DNA of 54,852 bases from positions 1 to 54,852 of the forward strand of contig JBBECF010000208.1 in the NCBI GenBank assembly GCA_040881945.1, written 5' to 3'. Made by a program: the position numbers and the translations under genes. The notes under the pieces were generated by a model, which was given only the letters and a program-made list of their open reading frames with translations, was not told the DNA's origin and did not search any database. Origin of the DNA: JBBECF01 sp040881945 (GTDB lineage: Bacteria; Pseudomonadota; Alphaproteobacteria; Dongiales; Dongiaceae). Below are positions 23,891-32,726 of the stretch, piece by piece; the stretch's first letter is position 1, and each line of letters begins with the position of its first letter.

Positions 23891-25342
23891 ATGACGATGA
23901 TCCAAATGAACCTTTCCCGTCGCGCCATGTTGCAGGCGACCGCCGCCGCGGCGCTGGCCGCGCTCGGGCACCCGGTTCGGTTCGCCGCGGCCGCGCCGCT
24001 GTCCGAGTACCGTCTGACGGCGGCGCCTGGACGGGCGGCGCTGGTCGGCGCGCCCTATCCGGACACCGCGGTGTGGGCCTATGACGGCCGCGTGCCGGGG
24101 CCGGAGATCCGCGTCCGCCAGGGCGACCGTCTGCGCGTCGCGGTCGAGAACCGGCTGGCCGAGGAGACCACGGTGCATTGGCACGGGATCCGCGTTCCCA
24201 ACGCCATGGACGGCGTGCCGCACCTGACCCAGCCCCCGATCGCGCCCGGCGAGACGTTCGTGTACGAGTTCGACGTCCCCGACGCCGGCACGTTCTGGTA
24301 CCACCCGCACCTGCGCAGCTTCGAACAGGTCGGCCGCGGCCTCTACGGCGCCTTGATCGTCGAGGAACCCGATCCCGTCCCGGTCGATCGCGAGCTAACC
24401 TGGGTGCTCGACGACTGGCGCCTGACGGCCGACGCCGCGATCGGCGGCGATTTCGGCAACTTCATGGACATGAGCCACGCCGGCCGGATCGGCAACACGG
24501 TCACGGTCAACGGCGCGGTGCCGGAGCAGGTCGCCGTGCGCGCCGGCGAGCGCCTTCGGCTGCGCCTCGTCAATGCCGCCAACGCCCGCATCTTCGCGCT
24601 GCAATTCGACGGTCATCGTCCGCAGGTCGTCGCGCTGGACGGCCAGCCGGTCGCGCCGCACGCGCCGGAGGGCGACCGCGTCGTCCTGGGGCCGGCGATG
24701 CGGGCCGATCTGGTCATCGACATGACGGGAAAGCCGGGCAGCCGTTTCACGGTCGCGGACACTTTCTACAAGTCCCAGGCGTATCGCCTTCTCGACCTCG
24801 TCTATTCCGCCGACGCGCCGTTCCGGGAGCGCCCGCTCGACACCCCGGTCCGCCTGGCCGACAACCCGTTGTCGGAACCCGACTTGGGCGCGGCGGAACG
24901 TCACGAGATAATGTTCCGCGGCGGGATGATGGGCGGCGGGCCGATGGACGGCGGCGCGATGGGCGGAATGATGGGCGGGATGTCCGGCGGGATGATGGGC
25001 GGAATGTCCGTCGACCGCATCTGGACCATCAATGGCGTGTCGATGACCGGCCATCTCCAGAAGCCGTTGCTGACGCTGACGAGAGGCCGGTCATATCTCC
25101 TGGCGATGCACAACGATACCGCCTTCCACCACCCGATCCACCTGCACGGCCATTCCTTCCGGGTCGTCGCCCGCGATGGCCGACCGACGCCGCACCGGGA
25201 ATGGCGGGACACCGTATTGATGGCGCCGCACGAGTCCGTGGACATCGCCGTCGTCGCCGACAACCCCGGCGATTGGATGATTCACTGTCACATCCTCGAG
25301 CATCAGGCGAGCGGCATGATGGGCGTGGTCCGCGTGGCGTGA
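23891..25342 (+). CDS. Multicopper oxidase (CueO/CopA-like), Tat-exported
   Basis: A 483-residue periplasmic multicopper oxidase. Tat-like signal: NLSRRAMLQATAAAALAALG. The four copper motifs are present in order: HWHGIRVPNAMDG, FWYHPHLRSF, HHPIHLHGHSFRVV and WMIHCHILEHQASGMMG (with the axial Met region). Between domains 2 and 3 lies a Met/Gly-rich stretch (residues about 341-373, with repeated GGMMGG), typical of copper-tolerance oxidases. It may oxidise Cu(I) or serve as a laccase. It starts a tight run with the next four genes. The ATG at 23891 was chosen; ATGs 6 and 15 bp downstream are alternatives. Confidence 0.93.
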   Translation: MTMIQMNLSRRAMLQATAAAALAALGHPVRFAAAAPLSEYRLTAAPGRAALVGAPYPDTAVWAYDGRVPGPEIRVRQGDRLRVAVENRLAEETTVHWHGIRVPNAMDGVPHLTQPPIAPGETFVYEFDVPDAGTFWYHPHLRSFEQVGRGLYGALIVEEPDPVPVDRELTWVLDDWRLTADAAIGGDFGNFMDMSHAGRIGNTVTVNGAVPEQVAVRAGERLRLRLVNAANARIFALQFDGHRPQVVALDGQPVAPHAPEGDRVVLGPAMRADLVIDMTGKPGSRFTVADTFYKSQAYRLLDLVYSADAPFRERPLDTPVRLADNPLSEPDLGAAERHEIMFRGGMMGGGPMDGGAMGGMMGGMSGGMMGGMSVDRIWTINGVSMTGHLQKPLLTLTRGRSYLLAMHNDTAFHHPIHLHGHSFRVVARDGRPTPHREWRDTVLMAPHESVDIAVVADNPGDWMIHCHILEHQASGMMGVVRVA

Positions 25343-25351
25343 AGGCGGGAG

Positions 25352-25900
25352 ATGACGAAGCGAACGACAAGACGGATCTTCGCCGGCCCGGCGATCTTTG
25401 GCGCATGGGCCGGCGGCCTTGCGCTCGGGTGGGGCATGCGCCCGCGGGTTGCCGTTCTGTGCCGCTACCTGGCGTTCGTGGCGGCGGCGAACCTCGTCTG
25501 GGAAACCGTGCAATTGCCGCTCTATACGATCTGGCGCGAGGGGAGCGCGTACGATCTTGCCGTCGCCGTCGCGCATTGCACCGGCGGCGATGTCCTGATC
25601 GCGATTGTCTCGCTGGCGCTGGCCTGGGTCTTGGTCGGCGGCCGCGCATGGCCGGCGCGACGTTACGGCCGCGTGGTGGCCGTGGCGATCGTGCTCGGCG
25701 TCGTCTACACCGTGTTCAGCGAACGCTACAACGTCGGGGTCCGCGCAACCTGGGCCTACAGCGACCTGATGCCGATGGTCCCGGTCCTGGACGTGGGACT
25801 GTCGCCGGTCGCGCAGTGGATCGTCATCCCCATCGCGGGGTTCCTGTGGGCCGGCAGGGCGATCGCCGACGTCGATACGAAACCGAGGAGAGATCGATGA
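25352..25900 (+). CDS. Integral membrane protein, unknown
   Basis: A 182-residue protein with about four to five membrane segments (for example ALCRYLAFVAAANLVWETVQ-like and VLIAIVSLALAWVLV). ETVQLPLYTIW and FSERYNVGVRATWAYSD are the most conserved-looking hydrophilic parts. It starts 9 bp after the multicopper oxidase stop behind GGCGGGAG, and its stop overlaps the next start (ATGA). I do not recognise the family. Context suggests a role with the oxidase, the BNR protein and the cytochrome. Confidence 0.75.
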   Translation: MTKRTTRRIFAGPAIFGAWAGGLALGWGMRPRVAVLCRYLAFVAAANLVWETVQLPLYTIWREGSAYDLAVAVAHCTGGDVLIAIVSLALAWVLVGGRAWPARRYGRVVAVAIVLGVVYTVFSERYNVGVRATWAYSDLMPMVPVLDVGLSPVAQWIVIPIAGFLWAGRAIADVDTKPRRDR

Positions 25901-26787
25901 TCATGGCGTTTTCTCGCATCCGACGATTCCTCGTCATCGCGCTGGCAAGCATCGGCACGGCGGCGAGCGGCGCGGCGTGGGCGCAAGACTCCGTGCCGGT
26001 GCGCGACTTGTCGCGGCTGACCCACATCCACGGCATCGCGGTCGACCCGCTCGATCCGACGCGCCTCTATGTGGCGACGCATAACGGATTATACGCGGCC
26101 ACCGAGTCGGGCGACGCGACCCGCGTCTCGCAGGCCGCCGACGACTTCATGGGCTTCACGCCGGACCCCGACGACCCGATGACCCTCTACGCCAGCGGAC
26201 ACCCGGCCGGCGGCGGCAACCTCGGTCTCATTCAGTCCACCGACGGCGGCAAGACCTGGCGGCAGCTCTCGCCCGGCGCCGACGGGCCGGCCGACTTCCA
26301 TCAGCTCGTCGTCTGCAAGGCCGACCCGACCCGCATCTACGGCGCGTTCAAGGGCCTCCAGGTCAGCCGCGACGGCGGCCGAAACTGGACCCGGGCCGGG
26401 CGGGCGCCGGACGGGCTGATCGACCTCGCGGCCTCGGCCTTCAACCCGGACACGCTCTATGCCGCGACCGAGGGCGGGCTTCTGGTCAGCGACGATGCCG
26501 GCGCCGCGTGGCGCCCCGCCCACGTGCTCCTGCAGCCGGCGAGCGTGGTCGAGACCGACGGCCGCGGCAAGGTCTACGCCTTCCTGCTCGGCCAGGGGCT
26601 GATCGCCGCCAGCGAGGGCGAGTTCGCGCGCTGGGACCGGCTGAGCGACCGGTTCGGCGACCGCTATCTGATGCACCTGGCGTTCGATCCGGTCAACCCG
26701 GACCGGCTCTACGCGGCGACGCAGCACAGCGACGTGTTGGTCAGCGACGACGGCGGCCGCAATTGGCGGGACTTCGGGTCGCGATGA
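25897..26787 (+). CDS. Secreted BNR-repeat / beta-propeller protein (F510_1955-like)
   Basis: A 296-residue exported protein with a signal peptide (LVIALASIGTAASGAAWAQ). It carries repeated Asp-box/BNR motifs: STDGGKTWRQL, SRDGGRNWTRAG, SDDAGAAWRPA and SDDGGRNWRDF, alternating with NPDTLYAAT-type strands. This is a sialidase- or YCF48-like propeller. Related proteins are often annotated as F510_1955-family glycosylhydrolases and sit beside copper genes, but no enzymatic residues can be identified. It overlaps both neighbours by 4 bp, so it is translated as part of the oxidase operon. Confidence 0.82.
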   Translation: MIMAFSRIRRFLVIALASIGTAASGAAWAQDSVPVRDLSRLTHIHGIAVDPLDPTRLYVATHNGLYAATESGDATRVSQAADDFMGFTPDPDDPMTLYASGHPAGGGNLGLIQSTDGGKTWRQLSPGADGPADFHQLVVCKADPTRIYGAFKGLQVSRDGGRNWTRAGRAPDGLIDLAASAFNPDTLYAATEGGLLVSDDAGAAWRPAHVLLQPASVVETDGRGKVYAFLLGQGLIAASEGEFARWDRLSDRFGDRYLMHLAFDPVNPDRLYAATQHSDVLVSDDGGRNWRDFGSR

Positions 26788-27251
26788 GCGGCCGGCGCCT
26801 CGCGCTCGGCGCCGCCGCGGCGGTCGTCGCGCTCGCCGCCGCCGCGGGCGCGTGGTGGTGGCTGCGCTCGGCGCCGGCGGCGATCGATCCCGACGACCCG
26901 GCCCAGGTGGCGCTCGGGCAGCGCGTCTATGGCGAGAGTTGCGCGCAATGCCACGGCGCGCGGCTCGAGGGCCAGCCGGACTGGCGCGAACGGCTGGCCA
27001 ACGGGCGGCTGCCGGCGCCGCCGCACGACGCCGACGGGCACACCTGGCACCACCCCGACAAGGTGCTGTTCGACATCACCAAGCGCGGCCTGACGCCGTT
27101 CGCGCCGGCCGGCTACGAAAGCGACATGCCGGCCTACGCGGGCCTGCTCACCGACGCCGAGATGCGGGCCGTGCTGGCCTATATCAAGAGCCAGTGGCCG
27201 GCGGAGATCCGCGAGCGCCAGGAACGCACGAACCGGCAGGCAGGGCAATGA
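26784..27251 (+). CDS. Membrane-anchored or secreted monohaem cytochrome c
   Basis: A 155-residue class I cytochrome c. An N-terminal hydrophobic segment (residues 5-28) is followed by the haem motif CAQCH in GESCAQCHGARLEGQ. The distal Met is likely in YESDMPAYAGLLTD. The sequence resembles the small cytochromes paired with multicopper oxidases. It could accept electrons from the oxidase or from the divergent molybdoenzyme. It overlaps the BNR gene upstream and the amidohydrolase gene downstream by 4 bp each. Confidence 0.88.
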   Translation: MSGRRLALGAAAAVVALAAAAGAWWWLRSAPAAIDPDDPAQVALGQRVYGESCAQCHGARLEGQPDWRERLANGRLPAPPHDADGHTWHHPDKVLFDITKRGLTPFAPAGYESDMPAYAGLLTDAEMRAVLAYIKSQWPAEIRERQERTNRQAGQ

Positions 27252-28075
27252 CGGGCGAAGGGGCACGCCCCATGGAACCGTTCGCGTTCGCCGCCGGGTC
27301 GACGCCGCTGCTGGTCAGCATGCCGCATGTCGGGACGCACGTCCCCGACGACATCGCGCGCGCCATGACCGTGGCGGCGCGCGGGGTGCCCGACACCGAC
27401 TGGCATGTCGACCGGCTCTACGATTTCCTGCCGCAATTGGGCGCCGGGGTCATTCGGGCGACCCACTCGCGCCTGGTCATCGACGTGAACCGGGCGCCGG
27501 ACGGCCGGCCGCTCTATCCCGGGGCGAGCAACACCGAGTTGTGCCCGACGACGCTGTTCGACGAGACCCCGGTCTATGTGGCGGGCCGGGCGCCCGACGC
27601 CGCCGAGACGGCGGCGCGACTGGCCGCCTACTGGCGGCCCTATCACGACCGGCTGGCGGCCGAGCTCGCGGCGCTCAAGGCGCGCTTCGGCGTGGCGTTG
27701 CTGCTCGACGCCCATTCGATCCGCTCCGAGGTACCGCGCTTCTTCGCCGGCCGCCTGCCGGACCTCAACATCGGGACGGGCGGCGGCGGCAGCGCGGCGC
27801 CCGATCTGGCGGCGCGCGTCGTCGAGGCGGCGGCCGAGGCCGAGGGCTACAGCAGCGTCCTCAACGGCCGCTTCAAGGGCGGCTACATCACCCGCCATTA
27901 CGGCCGCCCGGCCGACGGCATCCACGCGATCCAGCTCGAGCTGTCGCAGATCGTCTATATGGACGAGGATCCGCCCTACCGGTTCCGCGACGACCGCGCC
28001 GTCTTGATCCGTCCCGCCCTGCGCGGCATCCTTGAGGCGATACTCGCCTGGGCCGAGGAACGGGGGCGGGCTTGA
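27248..28075 (+). CDS. hutG: N-formylglutamate amidohydrolase
   Basis: It hydrolyses N-formyl-L-glutamate to glutamate and formate, the last step of the HutF-type histidine pathway. In the 275-residue protein, LLVSMPHVGTHVPDDIA opens the fold; DTDWHVDRLYDF, HSRLVIDVNRAPDGRPLYPG and LLLDAHSIRSEVPRFFAG carry the metal and substrate residues. AIQLELSQIVYMDE is the conserved C-terminal part. It overlaps the cytochrome gene by 4 bp, although the functions differ, so histidine genes and the copper block may be co-transcribed. hutI and hutF lie 1.7 kb downstream. Confidence 0.9.
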   Translation: MTGEGARPMEPFAFAAGSTPLLVSMPHVGTHVPDDIARAMTVAARGVPDTDWHVDRLYDFLPQLGAGVIRATHSRLVIDVNRAPDGRPLYPGASNTELCPTTLFDETPVYVAGRAPDAAETAARLAAYWRPYHDRLAAELAALKARFGVALLLDAHSIRSEVPRFFAGRLPDLNIGTGGGGSAAPDLAARVVEAAAEAEGYSSVLNGRFKGGYITRHYGRPADGIHAIQLELSQIVYMDEDPPYRFRDDRAVLIRPALRGILEAILAWAEERGRA

Positions 28076-28103
28076 GGGGCGCCGCGCCGACGGAGGAACT
28101 GGC

Positions 28104-29729
28104 ATGATCGAACGGTTGGCGAGGTTCCTGCTGACTTTCACGGTAGTCGTCGCGGTGGCGGCGCCTGCGTCTGCGGACGGCGACATGGCGGCGGCCTTGC
28201 GCGAGCGCCTGGGCGTCGAGGCCGCGGCGACCGACAGCGACGTCGGCGATCTCGACCTGATCGCCGTGCGCCGCTTCTATGCCGAGCGCGGCTTTCAGCC
28301 GGTCTGGGTCGATCCCTCCGGCGCGACGCCGCGGGCGAAGGCCGTCGTCGATACGATCGGGCGCGCGGCCGACGACGGCCTCGACCCGGCGGATTACGAC
28401 GCCGCCGCGATCGCCGAGCGGCTCGGCGCCGTCACGCCCGAGGACCGCGCCGATCTGGAAGTGCGGCTGAGCCGCGCGCTGGTCCTGTTCGGCAACGACC
28501 TCCGTGCCGGGCGCGTCGTGCCCGGCGAGATCGAGTCCAGCCTGTTCGTATATCCCCAGCGCATCGACGCGTTCGAGGTCTTGTCGGCGGCATTCGCGGC
28601 GCCCGACGCCATCGTCTATATCGCCGGTCTGGCGCCGTCGAGCCCGGAATACCTGCGCCTCAAGCAAGCGCTGGCGGACTATCGCGCGCTCGCCGCCGGC
28701 GGCGGCTGGAGCCGCTTGCCGGAGGGCGAGACGCTGAAACCCGGCATGCGCGACGAGCGCGTGCCGCTGCTGCGCCGCCGGCTTGTCGAAGCGGGCGACC
28801 TGCCGCCCGCCGAGGCGGAGTCGGACCTGTTCGACGCGCCGCTCGAGGCGGCGGTGACACGCTTTCAGCGCCGCCACGGTCTGACCCCGGACGGGGCGGT
28901 CGGTGCCATGACGAAGGCGGCGCTCGACGTGCCGGTGGAAGATCGGATCGACCAGATGCTGCTGAACATGGAGCGCCGGCGTTGGATGCCGCGCGACCTG
29001 GGCGAGCGCTACGTTTTCGTGAACATGGCGGATTTCGAGCTCAAGGTCGTGGACGGGCCGCAGACCGTGCTCGACGACCGGGTCGTCGTCGGCACGCCCT
29101 ATCAGCAGACGCCGGAGTTCAGCGAAATGATGACGTACATCGTCGTCAACCCGTACTGGAACATCCCGCCGAGCATCGCCGGCAAGGAGATGCTGCCGAA
29201 GATCCGCAAGGACGTGGGCTACCTCGCGCGCAACCGGATCGAGGTCCTGAGCGACTGGACGGAGAGCGGCCGGCCGGTCGATCCCGCGACCATCGACTGG
29301 TCGCGGCTCTCGGCGCGGCATTTCCCCTACAAGCTGCGCCAGGTGCCGGGCGCCGACAACGCGCTCGGCCGCCTCAAGTTCATGTTCCCGAACCGGTTCA
29401 ACATCTATCTGCACGACACGCCGGCGCGCACGCTGTTCGAGCGCACGGTGCGCAGCTTCAGCCATGGCTGCATTCGCGTGCAGCATCCGGTCGATCTCGC
29501 GGCCGTTCTGCTCGATGGCGCCGACGGTTGGACGAAAGCCAGGATCGAGGCCGCCATCGCGACGGGCAAGCGCCAGGTGATCAGCCTGCCCCGGCCGTTG
29601 CCGGTGCACCTCACCTATCTGACCGCCTGGGTCAACAAGGACGGCACGGTGAATTTCCGCGACGACATCTATGGGCGCGACGGCCGGCTGCGCGAGGCCC
29701 TGTTTCCGGCCGGCGCGTCGCGCTTGTAG
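28104..29729 (+). CDS. L,D-transpeptidase of the YcbB type
   Basis: A periplasmic peptidoglycan cross-linking enzyme of 541 residues. It has a signal peptide (residues 7-24), a scaffold domain (FYAERGFQPVWVD), a peptidoglycan-binding repeat (PLLRRRLVEAGDLPP to FQRRHGLTPDGAVGAMTKAA), and the YkuD catalytic domain with the nucleophile Cys in FSHGCIRVQHPVDLA (about residue 456). The start at 28104 follows GGAGGA. It splits hutG from hutI and is convergent with hutI; both genes end inside one family B palindrome. Confidence 0.92.
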   Translation: MIERLARFLLTFTVVVAVAAPASADGDMAAALRERLGVEAAATDSDVGDLDLIAVRRFYAERGFQPVWVDPSGATPRAKAVVDTIGRAADDGLDPADYDAAAIAERLGAVTPEDRADLEVRLSRALVLFGNDLRAGRVVPGEIESSLFVYPQRIDAFEVLSAAFAAPDAIVYIAGLAPSSPEYLRLKQALADYRALAAGGGWSRLPEGETLKPGMRDERVPLLRRRLVEAGDLPPAEAESDLFDAPLEAAVTRFQRRHGLTPDGAVGAMTKAALDVPVEDRIDQMLLNMERRRWMPRDLGERYVFVNMADFELKVVDGPQTVLDDRVVVGTPYQQTPEFSEMMTYIVVNPYWNIPPSIAGKEMLPKIRKDVGYLARNRIEVLSDWTESGRPVDPATIDWSRLSARHFPYKLRQVPGADNALGRLKFMFPNRFNIYLHDTPARTLFERTVRSFSHGCIRVQHPVDLAAVLLDGADGWTKARIEAAIATGKRQVISLPRPLPVHLTYLTAWVNKDGTVNFRDDIYGRDGRLREALFPAGASRL

Positions 29730-29753
29730 GGGCGGGTTTCAAACCCGCCCTAC
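29726..29753. repeat. TAGGGGCGGGTTT palindrome, family B, copy 3, shared by two stops
   Basis: GTAGGGGCGGGTTTC and AAACCCGCCCTAC form a palindrome between convergent genes. The TAG at its left edge (29727-29729) ends the L,D-transpeptidase; the TAG read from its right edge (29752-29750) ends hutI. It may act as a bidirectional terminator hairpin. Confidence 0.85.
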
Positions 29754-31009
29754 GGGACCGTGGGATCGCGCGCCCGCGCCCGGCCCGCGCGCACGATCGT
29801 ATGTACCGGGTTGAAGCCGATGCGGTAGGCGAGCTCGGCCGGCCGCGCGATGTTCCAGACCGCGAAGTCGGCCGCCTTACCCGCCTCCAGCGTGCCGTGG
29901 GTCGCGCCCAGGCCGAGCGCCGCGGCGGCGCAGCGCGTGACCCCGGCGAGCGCCTCCGCGGGCGTCAGGCGGAAGAGCGTGCAGGCCATGTTGAGCATCA
30001 GCAGCAGCGAGGTCGCGGGCGCGCTGCCGGGATTGCAGTCGGTCGCCACGGCGATCGGCACGCCGGCCCGGCGCAGGGCCTCGACCGGCGGCGCCTTGGT
30101 CTCGCGCAAGGCATAGAACGCGCCGGGCAAAAGCACGGCCACGGTCCCGGCCGCCGCCAGCGCCGCGACGCCGGCCTCCGACGTGTATTCGAGGTGGTCG
30201 GCCGACAGCGCGCCGTGCCGCGCCGCCAGCGCCGCGCCGCCGGTGTCGGAAAGCTGGTCGGCATGCAGCTTCACTGGAAGCCCGGCCCGCCGCGCCGCCG
30301 CCAGCACCCGGTCGGTCTGCGCCGGCGAGAAGGCGATCGTCTCGCAGAACGCGTCGACGGCGTCGGCCAGTCCCGCGCCGGCGACGGCCGGCAGCATGTC
30401 CGCGACGACAAGATCGATATAGGCGTCGGCGCGGCCCTCGAACTCCGGCGGCACGGCGTGGGCGCCGAGGAAGGTCGTGCGCACGGTCACGTCGCGGCGC
30501 GCCGCCAGCGCCCGCGCGACGCGCAGCATCTTCATCTCGTTGTCGCGGTCGAGGCCGTAGCCGGACTTGATCTCGACGACCGTCACGCCCTCGGCGCGGA
30601 GCGCGTCGAACCGCGTCTCGGCCGTTGCCAGCAGCGCCGCCTCGCTCGCCGCGCGCGTCGCCTGTACGGTCGCGCGGATGCCGCCGCCGGCGCGCGCGAT
30701 CTTCTCGTAGGTGACGCCGGCCAGCCGCTGCTCGAACTCCGCGGCGCGGTCGCCGCCATGGACCAGATGGGTGTGACAGTCGATCAGGCCGGGCGTCACC
30801 CAGCGGCCGCCGAGGTCGTGGACGGTCGCGGCGCGCCGGGCCGCGTTGCCCGGCAGGTCGGCCATCGCCCCAACCCAGGCGAAGCGCCCGTCCTTGACGG
30901 CGAGCGCGCCGGGCTCGACGGCGCCGTAAGGTGCGCCGCCCGGCGTCATGGTGGCGAGGCGCCCGTTCATCCACAGGGCGCCCCAGTTGTCCTGCTCGTT
31001 TGACGTCAT
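29750..31009 (-). CDS. hutI: Imidazolonepropionase
   Basis: The third step of histidine degradation: 4-imidazolone-5-propionate to N-formimidoyl-L-glutamate. The 419-residue amidohydrolase has the metal motif IDCHTHLVHGGDRAAEFEQR, VVEIKSGYGLDRDNEMKMLR, the metal His in LPVKLHADQLSDTGG, SADHLEYTSEAGVAAL and VAIATDCNPGSAP-type motif (here PIAVATDCNPGSAPATSLLL). The start MTSNEQDNWGALWMNGRLAT was chosen over upstream ATGs, which would overlap hutF. It is divergent from hutF (78 bp apart); no clear HutC operator was seen there. Confidence 0.94.
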   Translation of the reverse strand: MTSNEQDNWGALWMNGRLATMTPGGAPYGAVEPGALAVKDGRFAWVGAMADLPGNAARRAATVHDLGGRWVTPGLIDCHTHLVHGGDRAAEFEQRLAGVTYEKIARAGGGIRATVQATRAASEAALLATAETRFDALRAEGVTVVEIKSGYGLDRDNEMKMLRVARALAARRDVTVRTTFLGAHAVPPEFEGRADAYIDLVVADMLPAVAGAGLADAVDAFCETIAFSPAQTDRVLAAARRAGLPVKLHADQLSDTGGAALAARHGALSADHLEYTSEAGVAALAAAGTVAVLLPGAFYALRETKAPPVEALRRAGVPIAVATDCNPGSAPATSLLLMLNMACTLFRLTPAEALAGVTRCAAAALGLGATHGTLEAGKAADFAVWNIARPAELAYRIGFNPVHTIVRAGRARARDPTVP

Positions 31010-31087
31010 CGCGACGGCTCGTTTTCTGTCGGCGGCGATCAGTATAAGGTGGCGCCGTCGCTCGCCGTTACCGGAAACGCGCCAGCC

Positions 31088-32488
31088 ATGACCGCGACCG
31101 CCCTGTTCGCCGAGAGCGCGCTGTTGCCCGAGGGCTGGGCGCGCGACGTGCTGTTCGAGATCGCCGCCGACGGCAATCTGGCGGCGGTGACGCCGGACGC
31201 CGCCGGCGGCGACCCGGCGCGCCACGCGGCGCGCGCCGCCGGCCCGGTGCTGCCGGGCATGCCGAACCTGCATTCGCACGCCTTCCAGCGGGCGATGGCG
31301 GGTCTGACCGAGCGCGCCGGCGGCGCCGGCGAGGACAGCTTCTGGACCTGGCGCCGGGTCATGTACGACTTCGTCGGCCGCCTCACCCCCAGTCAGGTCG
31401 AGGCGATCGCCGGTCAGCTCTATGTCGAGATGCTGAAGGCCGGCTACACGGCGGTCGGCGAGTTCCACTACCTGCACCATGACGCCGACGGGCGTCCCTA
31501 CGCCGATCCGGCGGAGATGTCCGAGCGGATCGTCCGCGCCGCGCGCGCGACCGGCATCGGCCTGACGCTCCTGCCGGTGCTCTACGCCTGCGGCGGCTTC
31601 GGCGGCCGCCCGGCGGGGCCGGCGCAGCGGCGTTTCCTGCACGACCTGGACGGTTTCCTGGCGCTGGTCCGCGGCCTGATCGATCGCCACGGCCGCGATC
31701 CGCAACTGCGCGTCGGCATCGCCCCGCATTCGCTGCGCGCGGTGACGCCGGAGCTGCTGGCCGGGGCCGTCGCCGGCCTCGCCGGGCTCGACGCCGCGGC
31801 GCCGGTCCACATCCATGTCGCCGAGCAGACCGAAGAGGTCGAGGAATGCGTCGCCTGGTCGGGGCAACGGCCGGTCGAATGGCTGCTGGACCATGCGCCG
31901 GTCGATGCGCGCTGGTGTCTGGTCCACGCCACCCATATGACCGAGACCGAAACCGGCCGTTTGGCCGCGAGCGGCGCCGTCGCCGGCCTCTGTCCGACGA
32001 CCGAGGCCAACCTCGGCGACGGCCTGTTTCCGGCGCGCGACTATTTGCGCCAAGGCGGCGCCTTCGGCATCGGCTCGGACAGCCACGTCTCGGTCAGCCC
32101 GGTGGAGGAGCTGCGTTGGCTCGAATACGGCCAGCGGCTGGTCCACCGGCGGCGCAACCTACTCGCCGGCGGGACGCCGGAGTCGGCATCCGTCGGCGCT
32201 TCGCTCTATCGCGCGGCACTGGCCGGCGGCGCCCGGGCGCTCGGCCGGCCGATCGGGCGGCTGGCGGCGGGCTGCCGCGCCGACTTGGTCGTGCTCGACG
32301 CCGAGCGACCGACGCTCGTCGGCAAGGCGGGCGACGCGCTGCTCGACGCGCTGGTCTTCGCCGGCAACGACAACCCGGTGCGCGACGTCATGGTCGGCGG
32401 CCGCTGGCTGGTCGAAGAAGGGCACCATGTCGCGGAGCACGCCGTGCTCGCCCGCTACCGCGCCGCCCTCGCGGAATTGACGGCCTGA
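31088..32488 (+). CDS. hutF: Formimidoylglutamate deiminase
   Basis: It converts N-formimidoyl-glutamate to N-formyl-glutamate, feeding HutG. The 466-residue amidohydrolase has LPGMPNLHSHAFQRAMAGLT (metal HxH), FHYLHHDADGRPYADPAEMS, VHIHVAEQTEEVEECVAWSG, LVHATHMTETET and GIGSDSHVSVSPVEELRWLE. The length is normal. The last 127 bp of the gene plus 7 bp beyond (32362-32495) recur in diverged form at 35281-35414, on the far side of the secreted-protein island. Confidence 0.94.
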   Translation: MTATALFAESALLPEGWARDVLFEIAADGNLAAVTPDAAGGDPARHAARAAGPVLPGMPNLHSHAFQRAMAGLTERAGGAGEDSFWTWRRVMYDFVGRLTPSQVEAIAGQLYVEMLKAGYTAVGEFHYLHHDADGRPYADPAEMSERIVRAARATGIGLTLLPVLYACGGFGGRPAGPAQRRFLHDLDGFLALVRGLIDRHGRDPQLRVGIAPHSLRAVTPELLAGAVAGLAGLDAAAPVHIHVAEQTEEVEECVAWSGQRPVEWLLDHAPVDARWCLVHATHMTETETGRLAASGAVAGLCPTTEANLGDGLFPARDYLRQGGAFGIGSDSHVSVSPVEELRWLEYGQRLVHRRRNLLAGGTPESASVGASLYRAALAGGARALGRPIGRLAAGCRADLVVLDAERPTLVGKAGDALLDALVFAGNDNPVRDVMVGGRWLVEEGHHVAEHAVLARYRAALAELTA

Positions 32489-32495
32489 GCCGGCG
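32362..32495 (+). repeat. hutF 3'-end direct repeat, left copy
   Basis: A 134-bp segment from CGGCAACGACAACCC to CTGAGCCGGCG matches 35281-35414 at all but about 7 positions. This copy is the working 3' end of hutF. The two copies bracket the island at 32496-35280. Confidence 0.9.
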
Positions 32496-32726
32496 ACGCA
32501 GGCCATCCATTTCGTTGGATTTGAGCTCCGGCGGCTCCCCCGACCGGTGGCGTTTTCGCGTGACATCGTGGCGCCGGCGACGTAAACTAGTTGTATTCAA
32601 AAAAACGCGCTCTCGTTAATGGAGCGTGCGCCCGCGTTGCGCGGGAACCTGATCCCTGCGGAGTGCCGTGCGCCTCCGGGCTGTTCAGGGCGTTAAAAAA
32701 AGCATCATTGAGGGAGAGTGAATGTC
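32489..32726. other. Leader region of the secreted-protein island
   Basis: 238 bp with no gene. After the repeat end comes a locally AT-rich patch (near 32585-32605, with AAAAAAACG) and a hairpin CCCGC-gttgc-GCGGG near 32632-32646. A purine-rich ribosome-binding site (GAGGGAGAG) precedes 32727. A promoter probably lies here, but I cannot fix the -35/-10 pair. Confidence 0.4.
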
